Shown here one piece after another: positions 16,930-26,888 of a stretch of DNA of 64,000 nucleotides. Source of the stretch: Hydrotalea sp. (GTDB taxonomy: Bacteria > Bacteroidota > Bacteroidia > Chitinophagales > Chitinophagaceae); assembly GCA_027364735.1 (NCBI GenBank), contig DAHXOT010000030.1, positions 1-64,000 on the forward strand. The letters run 5' to 3'. Within the stretch, counting starts at the first letter, position 1. Every line of letters starts with the position of its first letter. Position numbers and translations under genes: made by a program. The notes under the pieces were generated by a model. It ran no database searches and was not told where the DNA came from. It saw only the letters and a program-made list of their open reading frames with translations.

Positions 16930-17980
16930 AGATAAATCAACACTAATTATTGCCAATTGGATTTTTATTGGAGTAGCTATGTTAATTATTCAAACTTTAT
17001 TGGGAGGAATAACACGACTTACCGGTTCTGGTTTATCTATTACTGAATGGAAACCAATTATGGGAACTTTGCCTCCGTTAAATGAAATGCAATGGCAACA
17101 GTCGTTTGCCGAATATAAGAAGATCGCTCAATTTAAATACATTAATAATAATTTCACTTTATCAAACTTTAAATTTATTTTTTTTTGGGAATGGTTTCAT
17201 CGGTTATGGGCAAGGTTTATTAGTATAGTTTTTATCATTCCTTTTTTTTATTTTATTATAAGGCAGTATATAAAAAAGTGGATGATAATGCCTTTGCTTA
17301 TTTTATTTTGTTTAGGAGCATTGCAAGGTGTTATTGGATGGATAATGGTTAAAAGCGGGTTAAATGATGAAAATTTGTATGTTAGCCATATTCGATTAGC
17401 TATTCACTTTATTGCTGCAATGATTTTAATTCCTTATGCTTTAGTTTTTGGATTGAAATTAAAAATTGGTCATTCACAAAAAATAATTTCGAAAGAGCTT
17501 ACTTTTTTTACGCTTTGTATACTTATTTTACTGACACTTCAACTAATGTATGGTGCATTTATGGCCGGATTAAAAGGGGCTGCTGTAGCACCAACATGGC
17601 CCGATATTAATGGTAACCTAATACCAACTAACTTTTTTGTTAATGGTATTAGTAATGCCTTTTTCTTTAACATCATAAATATTCATTTCATTCATAGAAC
17701 TTTGGCATATATTATTTTAATACTTACCTTTTTTTGGTGGCTAAAGGCAAAACGCATCAACACTTCGGCAACATTTAACTTGTATAAAAATTGGCCATTA
17801 ATTTTTGTTGTAATTCAAGTTATTTTGGGCATAATTGCTATTGTAAGTAGTACCAAAATTGTTCGAGGTAATTTTGGACAATTTGAATGGATAGCACAAA
17901 TGCATCAGCTGTTTGGTATGTTATTATTATTATCTTTTGTCGCTAATTTTTATTTAATAAGCCCTAAAAACATCAAATAA
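16922..17980 (+). CDS. ctaA: heme A synthase (COX15/CtaA family)
   Basis: A 352-residue membrane protein with about eight transmembrane segments in two homologous four-helix halves. The COX15 opening is clear: LLGGITRLTGSGLSITEWKP. Four conserved heme-ligand histidines lie in WEWFHRLWAR, VSHIRLAIHF, NIHFIHRTLAY and IAQMHQLFGM. The enzyme oxidises the heme O methyl group to make heme A for cytochrome aa3-type oxidases. No other cytochrome oxidase assembly gene is nearby. The start is set by the family N-terminus. It lies inside a 40-bp palindrome, so translation could be controlled by RNA folding or transcription by a palindrome-binding factor. Confidence 0.93.
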   Translation: MYKDKSTLIIANWIFIGVAMLIIQTLLGGITRLTGSGLSITEWKPIMGTLPPLNEMQWQQSFAEYKKIAQFKYINNNFTLSNFKFIFFWEWFHRLWARFISIVFIIPFFYFIIRQYIKKWMIMPLLILFCLGALQGVIGWIMVKSGLNDENLYVSHIRLAIHFIAAMILIPYALVFGLKLKIGHSQKIISKELTFFTLCILILLTLQLMYGAFMAGLKGAAVAPTWPDINGNLIPTNFFVNGISNAFFFNIINIHFIHRTLAYIILILTFFWWLKAKRINTSATFNLYKNWPLIFVVIQVILGIIAIVSSTKIVRGNFGQFEWIAQMHQLFGMLLLLSFVANFYLISPKNIK

Positions 17981-18038
17981 ATTTGTACCTTTTCACTTAT
18001 TGAATGCCGCTTGCAGAACATTTTTATAGTAGTTATAT

Positions 18039-20264
18039 ATGAAAAAATATTTGATTGGTTTTTGGTATTCTATGCCTATTCAATTATTACTGCTTCATTT
18101 TCGCAGGTATCAAGTATTATTAATATTTTGGTATATTTTATTTGCAACAATTGCAGGTCATTTTATGAAAGCATTTGGTGCCGATTATCTTTTTTTAGCT
18201 CCTGAATATTTTGGTGAAAGCAGTTTTTTAGGTGCTGGTATTGTAGGTTTTGCTATTGGTGTTTTTATAATGAGTTGGAATATTACCACCTTTATTTTGC
18301 ATAGTAAACATATTAAATTTTTAGCTACAACTGCTCAGCCTTTTTTAAAATATTGTATTAATAATGCAGTGTTGCCGTTATTCTTTTTAATATTTTATGG
18401 ATTAAAAATTTTTGATCACTGTTTACACCAAGAATTATTTTCGGTAACACATATTGTGTTGCAAATGGGAGGATATATTGTAGGATTATCTGCTGCCATT
18501 ACTATTGCCTTTTTCTATTTTTTTGGAGCCGATAAAACTATTTATTATTCAATTAAAAATGTAATTCATAAAGCCAATCATCAACACGATTCATCTATAC
18601 ATCTAAATCAACTTTCTCATCAAGATAGTTCTATTCGAATTGATTGGTTTTTTAGTGCAAAATTTCGATTACGAAAGCCCAGAATTGTAAGTCATTACAG
18701 TGCTCACTTTATCAATAGTATTTTAAACAGGCATCATGCGGCGGCAGTTATTGCTATTATATCGGCATTTATATTTTTAATAGTTGTTGGATATTCATCC
18801 GATTCTAAATTATTTCAAATTCCTGCTGCAGCAAGTATTACTATTTTATTCTCCATATTAATAGCTGTTGCTGGCGCTATTGGTTTATTTTTTGGAACTT
18901 GGAGTATTTTATTATTAATCATCTTATATATTCCTGTTAATTATTTATACCAGAAAGAAATTATTGATCCTAGAAATAAAGCGTATGGGTTAAATTATTT
19001 GAATAGAGATGATAGACCTGAATATAACAGGAAGAATGTGATGGAAATGGCATCTTTTGCCAATATGAATGCCGATAAAAATTATTTTTTAAAAATTTTA
19101 AATAATTGGAAACAAAAACAAAAAGAAGATAAACCGGTTTTATTGATTATTAGTGCAAGTGGTGGCGGATTAAGAAGTGCTGCGTTTACTATGCATGTAT
19201 TACAGCACTTAGATAGTATGTTGCATGGAGAATTGATGAATAAAACAGTAGGTATTAATGGCTCATCTGGTGGAATGTTGGGTGCAACTTATTTTAGAGA
19301 ACTGTATCTCGAAAAAATTATAGGAAAAAATATCAATCTTCAAAACAAACAGTACGTAGAGAATATTTCTAAAGATTTGCTTAATCCATTATTCTCATCT
19401 TTTGTTTCAAGAGATATTATTGGCCCGGTTCAAAAATTTTATTTTAATAATTTCCAGTATGCAAAAGATAGAGGCTATGCTTTTGAAGAAGAACTGAATG
19501 AGAATACACAAGGTGTTTTAAACAAAAAATTGAGCGATTATAAGTTGCCCGAATTAAATGCGCAAATACCTTTTATGTTTTTTAGTTCTGTAATTACAAG
19601 AGACGCTCGAAAATTAATTATTAGTACTTATCCTGCACGATTTTTAATGAGGCCCATGGCCGATATTTCTAACATTACGCCATTCGATGCCGATGCTGTT
19701 GATTTTAATAGTTTTTTTGCAAAACAAAATGCTGATGGAATAAGAATTTTATCGGCCTTGAGAATGAATGCAACTTTTCCTTATGTTTTGCCCAATGTTT
19801 GGCTGCCCACCAAACCTATTATTGATGTTATGGATGCAGGGCTACGCGATAATTACGGACAAGAAACTTCTCTTCGGTTTTTAGATGTTTTTAGCGATTG
19901 GTTAAAAGCCAATACCAGTAAAGTTATTTTGATTCAAATTCGTGATAGAAGTTTGAATGATTGGGATAAACCTTTTGAAGGCAAAAATTATATCGACTTT
20001 TTAACCAAGCCCTTTTTAATACTTCAAAATAATTGGTTTCGTTTTCAAGATTATTATCAGCACGATCAGTTACAATATTTTTCTGAGAATTATGGCTCCA
20101 ATTTTTATAGAGTTTGTTTTCAATACATACCTTCAAAAGAAGATGCTCCTGCCAGTTTAAGCTTTCATTTAACTGGTGCAGAGAAAAAAAGTATTGCCGA
20201 TGCTGTAAATAATGAGGTGAATAAAACTACTTTCAGTCAACTGCAAAAAATACTTCAACCTTAA
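18039..20264 (+). CDS. membrane-anchored patatin-like phospholipase
   Basis: A 741-residue protein in two parts. Residues 1-305 hold about seven hydrophobic segments (for example at 14-43, 62-88, 136-162, 232-252 and 261-305). A patatin lipase domain follows from about residue 365. The oxyanion motif is SASGGGLRSAAF, the nucleophile is Ser410 in NGSSGGML (GxSxG), and the partner acid is Asp599 in DVMDAGLRDNYG. It likely cleaves acyl chains from phospholipids at the membrane's inner face. The long polytopic front half is unlike short bacterial patatins. It is monocistronic and converges on the diacylglycerol-kinase-like gene with a 6-bp gap. Confidence 0.86.
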   Translation: MKKYLIGFWYSMPIQLLLLHFRRYQVLLIFWYILFATIAGHFMKAFGADYLFLAPEYFGESSFLGAGIVGFAIGVFIMSWNITTFILHSKHIKFLATTAQPFLKYCINNAVLPLFFLIFYGLKIFDHCLHQELFSVTHIVLQMGGYIVGLSAAITIAFFYFFGADKTIYYSIKNVIHKANHQHDSSIHLNQLSHQDSSIRIDWFFSAKFRLRKPRIVSHYSAHFINSILNRHHAAAVIAIISAFIFLIVVGYSSDSKLFQIPAAASITILFSILIAVAGAIGLFFGTWSILLLIILYIPVNYLYQKEIIDPRNKAYGLNYLNRDDRPEYNRKNVMEMASFANMNADKNYFLKILNNWKQKQKEDKPVLLIISASGGGLRSAAFTMHVLQHLDSMLHGELMNKTVGINGSSGGMLGATYFRELYLEKIIGKNINLQNKQYVENISKDLLNPLFSSFVSRDIIGPVQKFYFNNFQYAKDRGYAFEEELNENTQGVLNKKLSDYKLPELNAQIPFMFFSSVITRDARKLIISTYPARFLMRPMADISNITPFDADAVDFNSFFAKQNADGIRILSALRMNATFPYVLPNVWLPTKPIIDVMDAGLRDNYGQETSLRFLDVFSDWLKANTSKVILIQIRDRSLNDWDKPFEGKNYIDFLTKPFLILQNNWFRFQDYYQHDQLQYFSENYGSNFYRVCFQYIPSKEDAPASLSFHLTGAEKKSIADAVNNEVNKTTFSQLQKILQP

Positions 20265-20270
20265 ATAAAT

Positions 20271-21173
20271 TTATTGCAATAATTGAAAACTGTTTTTTAC
20301 AATTTTAATATGCAACTCTTCTGCAGTTTCTCTTGGCTCACCATCAATATGTAATGGAGCCAGTTTTAAATTTTTAATAGAAAGGGCGTCTGTTTGAAAA
20401 TAAATTACATTTTTATTAGTAAACTCATTCATTATGGCTTGTAGTTTATTATTACCTCTTATTTGTTGCAATAAGGCAAATGGAATTTTTGCTTTATTCA
20501 TTTTTTGAATAATTACTACATCTAATAAACCATCATTTAAACTTGCTTTTGGTGCAATAGTTAGGTTATTTCCGAATTGATTACTATTGGCAATACTTAT
20601 AGCAAAAGCTTCTGTAAAAAACGAAAAATTATCGAGTACAATTTGAAACTGAAATGGATGTGCCTTAAAAAAATTTATTAAACTCTCTGATGTATAAGTA
20701 AATAATCCGCGGGTTGATTTAGCTGCAAAATTATGAGCTACTTGTGCATCGAACCCTAATCCGCTTAGCATACAACTATAATGTTCATTAACTAAAAACG
20801 AATCTACCGATTTTGCCATTCCATTAAAAATAACGGCTAATGCAGCTTTTGGTTTTTTAGGAATATTAGCAGCAAATGCAAGCCCATTACCCGATCCGAT
20901 CGGAATAATACCAAATTGTATTGGCAAATGTTTTAATGCATTAGTTACCTGACTTACCGTTCCATCTCCACCAACAATTACCACATCGGTAATTGATTCA
21001 GTTATAATTTTTTCTTTTACTTCATCATATTCTCCTCTAATATCGGTAGGTAAAATTTCGAAATAAATATGTTGTGCAGATGTTTCCTTCTCAATTAATT
21101 TTTTAATACCCTCTTTTTTCGAAGTACCCGAAATGGGATTAATTAAATAAATTATTTTTCTTTCCATCTTCAC
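20271..21173 (-). CDS. diacylglycerol kinase-like lipid kinase (DAGKc, YegS/DgkB type)
   Basis: A 300-residue soluble lipid kinase. The catalytic domain (about residues 4-130) has NPISGTSKKEG, the nucleotide loop VIVGGDGTVSQVTNALKHL and PIGSGNGLAFA. The C-terminal beta-sandwich half includes NDGLLDVVIIQ and the closing LAPLHIDGEPRE. The family phosphorylates diacylglycerol or related lipids using ATP. The substrate is not set by sequence, and sphingosine- or phosphatidylglycerol-kinase activity is possible. It lies 106 bp downstream of the FabH-like gene on the same strand, among other lipid-related genes. Confidence 0.9.
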   Translation of the reverse strand: MKMERKIIYLINPISGTSKKEGIKKLIEKETSAQHIYFEILPTDIRGEYDEVKEKIITESITDVVIVGGDGTVSQVTNALKHLPIQFGIIPIGSGNGLAFAANIPKKPKAALAVIFNGMAKSVDSFLVNEHYSCMLSGLGFDAQVAHNFAAKSTRGLFTYTSESLINFFKAHPFQFQIVLDNFSFFTEAFAISIANSNQFGNNLTIAPKASLNDGLLDVVIIQKMNKAKIPFALLQQIRGNNKLQAIMNEFTNKNVIYFQTDALSIKNLKLAPLHIDGEPRETAEELHIKIVKNSFQLLQ

Positions 21174-21279
21174 AAATATTACAATACACGTTAATCGTTA
21201 TTAATCAAAAAAGGATCAGTTCTTATTAGTCAAAGGTGAACAAAACTTTGTTTACTATATGTTAAGTAAATAGCCATAT

Positions 21280-22329
21280 TTACCATTTTAGTAAGGCACT
21301 TGCCCAAGTAAAGCCACTGCCAAATGCTGCTAAACAAACTAAATTGCCTTCTTTAATTTTTCCTTGTTGCCATGCTTCACATAAAGCAATAGGAATTGAA
21401 GCGGCTGTAGTATTTCCGTAATGCTGAATATTATTATATACTTGCCTATCCGTTAAGTGTAATTTTTGCTGAACAAATTGCGAGATACGTAAATTGGCTT
21501 GATGTGGAATTAATAAATCAATATCGGATGATTGATAACCATTGGTATGTAAGGCTTCTATAATTACCTCAGGAAATTTGATAATTGCTTTTTTAAAAAC
21601 ACTGGGTCCATCCATATTCGGGAATACTTGTGCATTATCAATCATAGCATGACTAAAAAACATTTCTCCCATTTCTGCTTCATCAAAATTTGCATAATTT
21701 TTATCTGCCCAATGGTTGGCATGTGTACCGGGGTTGTACATGGCTAAAATTTCTGCACTTTCTCCATCGCTGTGTAAATGGGTACTCAATATTCCTTGAT
21801 TATCTTTTTCAGTGGGTTGTAAAACAACCGCACCGGCACCATCGCCAAAAATTACCGAAACATTTCTTCCACGGGTAGAAAAATCTAAACCAAAAGAATG
21901 TTTTTCGGCACCAATTACTAAAATGTTTTTATAGGTTCCGGTTCTTATAAATTGATCGGCTACACTTAATGCATATACAAAACCACTACATTGGTTGCGT
22001 ACATCTAATGCTCCGATTTCTTTCATTTTCATGGCGCGTTGCACCAATACGCCACATCCGGGAAAATAATAATCTGGCGATAAAGTAGCGAATACAATAA
22101 AATCAATATCCTGAGGGGTAATGCCGGCACGTTCAATAGCAATTTTGGCAGCCTCTACACCCATTGTTGTGGTGGTTTCTTCTGTGCGATGAGCATACCG
22201 GCGTTCCTTAATTCCTGTTCTCTCTTGAATCCATTCATCACTTGTATCCATGTATTTTGTAAGATCAAAATTGGTAACAACATTTTCTGGAACGTACATT
22301 CCTATCCCGGCTATTTTACTGCGTGGCAT
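21280..22329 (-). CDS. 3-oxoacyl-ACP synthase III family protein (FabH-like)
   Basis: A 349-residue thiolase-fold condensing enzyme. The Cys-His-Asn triad is visible: Cys in DVRNQCSGFVYAL (about residue 113), His in LLIPHQANLRI and Asn in HYGNTTAASIP. The opening SKIAGIGMYVPENVVTN and the EWIQERTGIKERR motif are standard for FabH. It would start fatty-acid chains from acetyl-CoA or a branched acyl-CoA plus malonyl-ACP. It is not in a fab operon, so it may be a second copy or a specialised synthase. A TACCTTCA promoter-like box lies upstream on the minus strand. Confidence 0.91.
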   Translation of the reverse strand: MPRSKIAGIGMYVPENVVTNFDLTKYMDTSDEWIQERTGIKERRYAHRTEETTTTMGVEAAKIAIERAGITPQDIDFIVFATLSPDYYFPGCGVLVQRAMKMKEIGALDVRNQCSGFVYALSVADQFIRTGTYKNILVIGAEKHSFGLDFSTRGRNVSVIFGDGAGAVVLQPTEKDNQGILSTHLHSDGESAEILAMYNPGTHANHWADKNYANFDEAEMGEMFFSHAMIDNAQVFPNMDGPSVFKKAIIKFPEVIIEALHTNGYQSSDIDLLIPHQANLRISQFVQQKLHLTDRQVYNNIQHYGNTTAASIPIALCEAWQQGKIKEGNLVCLAAFGSGFTWASALLKW

Positions 22330-22380
22330 AACAATCTGTTTTTAAAAAGTTGTGAAGGTAATTTTTTTTGATGATTTAGA

Positions 22381-23382
22381 TTAATTATTATGAATGGAGA
22401 GATGCATAGTTTGAGTTAAAAACTTAGCTATTTCTTTTTTAGGTGTTTCAATATCTTTTGAAACGATAGGTGATGCCAATACATGATTACCTGCATTGGG
22501 TATAGGCATTTTTATTTTAAGCGAATCGGGGGTTGCTACTGCATTAAACATTTGTAACATGGCCGATACTTTAACAACATTATCCTGATGCAATGGATCT
22601 TTATAATAATACAGCAATAACATGGGCTGATGTATTTTTTTAAAAGTGGCATTGGTCATAGTGGTTTCTATTAATTCTTCTAAAGAAACTACGGCTTCTA
22701 ATCTATAATGTGTATTCCAGTATTGTTTATAATCTGACTTATCATTCGCTACATCTTTATAGTTAGAATGTAAAACAAGTCTGGCAATTTGTAATCCCCA
22801 AGGATTATTTAATAGCCATGCATTGGAATCATTAATTTCAATATTAGGAGATAATAAAATAATGCCTGTAATTTCAGGATATACCGATGCTAATTGTAAG
22901 GCCAAAGTTGCTCCGGTTGATGTGCCCATTAAAATTACTTTTTTGCCTAACTGTTTTCCAATGGCATAAGCTTCCTGTGCCGATTGCCAATAATTTTCGG
23001 GAGTTAGGTTAACCAATTCTTCAGTAGTATCAATTCCATGTTGCGATAATCTTGCTAAATACAAATTGCAACCAAATTGTTTGGCAATAGCTTCATGCAC
23101 AGGGCTTCCTTCTTGTTGCGATGCACTAAAGCCGTGCAAATAAACAATGGCATAATCGGTTTTGTTTTTTAGCGAATCGTTGTTCCAAATAATTCTTGCT
23201 TCGTTATTGGGTTTTATGGTATGCTTTAACTCCTCTTGTTGTACAAATTGTATTAATTCTTTGGCCGAAGAAGGAACATTGGGTAAAGTAGTACTGTAGT
23301 TTGGTGTAGCGGGATGTGGGCCTATAAAATAAATAACTACAAGTAGTAGTACAGTAATAAAAATTATTTTTATCCATTTCAT
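22381..23382 (-). CDS. exported alpha/beta hydrolase (carboxylesterase-like)
   Basis: A 333-residue hydrolase with an N-terminal membrane anchor or signal (about residues 4-20), so it probably acts in the periplasm. The fold is seen in AIVYLHGFSASQQEGSPVHE (oxyanion region) and VILMGTSTGATLAL (GxSxG, Ser nucleophile). The Asp falls in LLYYYKDPLHQDNVV and the His in NAGNHVLASP. The pattern resembles monoacylglycerol lipase and carboxylesterase families. It sits 51 bp upstream of the FabH-like gene on the same strand and could share its transcript. The substrate is unknown. Confidence 0.86.
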   Translation of the reverse strand: MKWIKIIFITVLLLVVIYFIGPHPATPNYSTTLPNVPSSAKELIQFVQQEELKHTIKPNNEARIIWNNDSLKNKTDYAIVYLHGFSASQQEGSPVHEAIAKQFGCNLYLARLSQHGIDTTEELVNLTPENYWQSAQEAYAIGKQLGKKVILMGTSTGATLALQLASVYPEITGIILLSPNIEINDSNAWLLNNPWGLQIARLVLHSNYKDVANDKSDYKQYWNTHYRLEAVVSLEELIETTMTNATFKKIHQPMLLLYYYKDPLHQDNVVKVSAMLQMFNAVATPDSLKIKMPIPNAGNHVLASPIVSKDIETPKKEIAKFLTQTMHLSIHNN

Positions 23383-23494
23383 ACTAACATCAAAATTTAA
23401 CTCATCAATAGTAATACATTTTTTTTGCTTACTGCAGTAAGTACTTTAAATTTTCTTTTTAAATAACTACATTCGGTAAACTAAAACTTGCAGT

Positions 23495-24622
23495 ATGAGT
23501 TTGCCATCTTCTCAACGGTTTCTTGCATTAGATGTATTTCGCGGAGTAACTATTTGTTTTATGATTATTGTAAATACATCGGGTAATGGAGCTACTACTT
23601 ATGCACCATTACAACATGCCCATTGGAATGGGTTTACACCTACCGATTTGGTTTTTCCTTCTTTTTTATTTGCTGTGGGTAATGCTATGAGCTTTGTAAT
23701 GCCAAAGTGGAATACTAAAACACAAGCAGCCGTATTGGCCAAAATATTTAAGCGTACAGCTATTATATTTTTTTTGGGTTATTTAATGTATTGGTTTCCG
23801 TTTTTTAAATTAGATAGCAATCATCATATTACGGTATTTCCAATTAGCGAAACAAGAATAATGGGTGTGTTGCAACGTATTGCTTTATGTTATGGTATTG
23901 CTGCCCTATTGATATACTATTTAAAACCCAAAATAGCCATTGTAATAAGTAGTATTCTGTTATTTGTTTATTGGTTTTTAATGATGCAATTTGGCAATAC
24001 CGATGATCCGTTAAGTATGCAAGGAAATGCAGGATTGAAATTTGATTTGTGGTTGATGGGAGAAAATCATTTATATCATGGTGAGGGTTTTGCATTTGAT
24101 CCGGAAGGATGGTTAAGTACTTTACCGGCTATTGCTAATGTAGTTGCAGGATACGTTGTTGGGCAATTTGTACAACAAAAAGGTAAAACCTACGAAGGAT
24201 TAACTAAATTATTGTTAGTTGGGTTTGCTTTAATTGTAATGGCTTATTTCTGGGGTTTATCTTTTCCTATTAATAAAAAATTATGGACAAGCTCTTTTGT
24301 GTTACATACCGTTGGGTTAGATTGTATGATACTGGCTGCCATTATTTTTTTTATTGATTTTTTACACCAAACTGCATGGGCTCCATTTTTTGAAATAGTT
24401 GGAAAAAACCCATTAATAGTTTATTTGGTATCCGAATTATTGGTTACAGTTTTATATATGATTTCGGTAGGCAATACCAATTTATTTCATTGGCTATACG
24501 AAAATATTTTTGTGTATGCAGGTGCTTATTTTGGTGCATTTTTATTTTCTATTTGTTATATGCTCATTTGCTGGAGTGTTGGATATGTAATGGATAAAAG
24601 GAAAATTTATATACGCGTATAA
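23495..24622 (+). CDS. DUF5009/HGSNAT-like membrane acyltransferase
   Basis: A 375-residue integral membrane protein with about ten hydrophobic segments. The N-terminal signature RFLALDVFRGVTICFMIIVN is typical of the DUF5009/YeiB/HGSNAT group, related to human heparan-alpha-glucosaminide N-acetyltransferase. HWNGFTPTDLVFPSFLFAVG follows; the His in this loop aligns with the region that carries the acetyl group in HGSNAT. It may acetylate amino sugars across the membrane. The stop codon lies within the left copy of the 9-bp repeat that flanks the restriction block, and only 8 bp from the end of the convergent methyltransferase gene. Confidence 0.86.
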   Translation: MSLPSSQRFLALDVFRGVTICFMIIVNTSGNGATTYAPLQHAHWNGFTPTDLVFPSFLFAVGNAMSFVMPKWNTKTQAAVLAKIFKRTAIIFFLGYLMYWFPFFKLDSNHHITVFPISETRIMGVLQRIALCYGIAALLIYYLKPKIAIVISSILLFVYWFLMMQFGNTDDPLSMQGNAGLKFDLWLMGENHLYHGEGFAFDPEGWLSTLPAIANVVAGYVVGQFVQQKGKTYEGLTKLLLVGFALIVMAYFWGLSFPINKKLWTSSFVLHTVGLDCMILAAIIFFIDFLHQTAWAPFFEIVGKNPLIVYLVSELLVTVLYMISVGNTNLFHWLYENIFVYAGAYFGAFLFSICYMLICWSVGYVMDKRKIYIRV

Positions 24623-24623
24623 C
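24615..24623. repeat. left copy of 9-bp direct repeat flanking the restriction block
   Basis: GCGTATAAC here recurs at 30674-30682, just outside the two ends of the restriction operon. It may be an insertion footprint. The bases next to it differ, and a 9-bp match over these windows can happen by chance. Confidence 0.3.
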
Positions 24624-24630
24624 AGCCGTG

Positions 24631-26888
24631 CTAAATTTTTACTTCAATAATTTTACTGGTATCAACTCCTAAAATATCTACCACTTTTACCATTACTTTG
24701 TATTTACCTGCTTTCTTGTATTCGTAGGCAATGCTTGTAAATTCAAGTGTTGGATTTTTCTTGGTGCGGAAGCTTTGCCATTCGTTTTCAAATAGGTAGT
24801 TGCCACTCCATTTTTCTTCTATTTCGCCTTTGTCGTTTTTGATTTTAATGATTTCTTTTTTGTCTTCGTAGTTAAAATCAATTGCCCAATAGTCAATCCA
24901 ATCAAACCAGTTTTTTGTTAGCACTGTTCGGGTGATAATTCCGTTTTTGTCTTTTTCGATTTTGAAAATTTGTCCGTCTTCAATTACTACTTTGCTTCCT
25001 GCACGCATGGATTGTTGCAGTTCTTCAATGTCGTCTTGAGTGTAATGCGTAACAAAATCTGTGAGTTCGATTGTAATTGTTTTGCCTTTTATTGTTGATT
25101 TGGTGTTTAGGTAAGCTACATCGAAGAATTTTACTTGCCCTTTTTCAACGGCTCGTTTATCAAACACATCTTTCGGAATATATTTTAGTGTAACCGAAAC
25201 GCCTTTCTCTTTTAGTTCCTGAATAAATTGCGGTGTTAATCCCATTTCAAATTCAAAACCAAGTACATCAACTTGCGTATAAAGTTTTGTGCGGCATTCT
25301 TCAAAAATATCCATCAAACGACTTTGCGTTACCGGAACATCAAGCGGACCAACATTTATAAAATGTCCGGCTTTTGTGCCGTGCAAAGTTTTGTGCCCTT
25401 CAATTCGCTTGGCTTTGTAGGCTTCTAAAATTAAATCAACATATAAATCTTCTTTTGCTTTTCGTTTTCCGTTGGTGAGGTCGTCCATAAAAAACTGGCG
25501 TTCATATTTGCCAAGGTTGAGTAATTCAAAAGCCCTGAAATCTTTTCCACTTTCTTGTAATTCTCTTTGCACACCAATTAAACGTTTGCGTGCAGTGTGA
25601 ACAGAAAATCTTCCTAAGTCTGTAGTAATCCATTTGCGCCCCAGTTTTTCGGCTACTGCTGCTGTGGTGCCACTACCACAAAAAAAATCGGCAATTAAAT
25701 CGCCTTCATTGCTGCTGGCTTTGATGATGCGTTCTAAAAGTGCTTCGGGTTTTTGGGTGGGATAATCGGTTTTATCCGCTCCAATTCCTAACCAAATATT
25801 TTGTAATTCTACACCAGATAATTCTTTTAAATATTGCTTGATGTTTGGCATTCCATTTTTAGACCATACAATTCTTCCAATCTTATCTAATTCTTCAAGC
25901 GACTTAATCGTATCACCTTTTGCTTCTTTTGATAATTCATTTAAAACATAACCAGGAATTGCCCAATGTCTTCCTTTTCCAATTTTTCCTGGGTCTACAC
26001 CTTTCCATTCTTTACCACTTAATCCATTTGCTTTACCAGGTGCAGTAAGCGGGCTTTCTCGGTATTGACCTTTTTCATCGCTGCCACGAAACATTGTTTT
26101 GATATATTCCTCATCATAATCTGTATAGAGTTGGTTCCAAACTACATTTTCACTTTTAGAATAAAACAATATGCTATCTGTAACATTATTAAAATAATTA
26201 CTTCCAGAACGAGCAGTTGTTCTTTTCCAAGTTATTTCAGATTGAAAATAATTATCTCCAAAAATATCATTTAGAATAATCCTTAAATAACTGACAACTC
26301 TCCAATCACAATGCACATACATACTCCCATCTTCCGCTAATAAATTGGCATCAATTTCAATCTTTCATACATCATGCTTAGATAGGATGAAATGCCTTTA
26401 CCCCAAGTATCGCGGTAGGCAATTTCTTCAATAATACTTTGTTTCTTTTCGGCTGTTTCGCTTCCAATTTCAATGTCAAAACCAAAGTCGGCACCAACAG
26501 CAAATGGTGGGTCAATATAAATTAATTTTAGCCCTCCTTCTTTCTCAATCTCATCTCTCATGGGGCCATTTGCCAAAGACGAAAGAATGAGTTTATTATC
26601 GCCCCAAATTAATTTGTTTGTCCAGCCTTTTAGTTGCCTTCCTCTAAAATCGGTTTCAAACAAGCTAAAAGCATCGCCTTGTTTTTTGGTTTCTTTTCGT
26701 GGCTCATCAATATGTTCAATGCTGTGAAAAGGCAAAGCAATATTGGTGGTATCTTCCTTTCTGCCGTTCCAAAAAAGAAAAACATCTTCTTCATCGGCAA
26801 ACAGTTTGTAGATAAATTCTTTAGGCAATTTTTGTCCTGCCTTTATTAGTTCAATAATGCGGTTTTTATCAGAGTCGTTCAGGTTCAT
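24631..26888 (-). pseudogene. Mod: type III-like beta-class DNA methyltransferase, frameshifted
   Basis: The methyltransferase is split into two frames. The 5' part (26337-26888, 183 aa) carries the catalytic motif LIYIDPPFAVGADF and ends abruptly after SMMYERLKLM. The 3' part (24631 to about 26350) continues in another frame with NLLAEDGSMYVHCDWRVVSY, the SAM-binding motif DLIADFFCGSGTTAAVAEKL and a long C-terminal region. Inserting one base near 26347-26349 (for example GGCC in place of GCC after ATG) rejoins the frames. The motif order, DPPF before FxGxG, is that of beta-class enzymes. No repeat tract lies at the break, so slippage-driven phase variation is not supported. It is either a true inactivating deletion or a sequencing error. 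Its start overlaps the YhcG stop by 4 bp. Confidence 0.87.

Noticed and set aside
26300-26360. Programmed frameshifting or phase variation as the cause of the split methyltransferase
   Set aside because: No slippery heptamer, homopolymer or short tandem repeat at the break. A simple one-base deletion or a sequencing error fits better.
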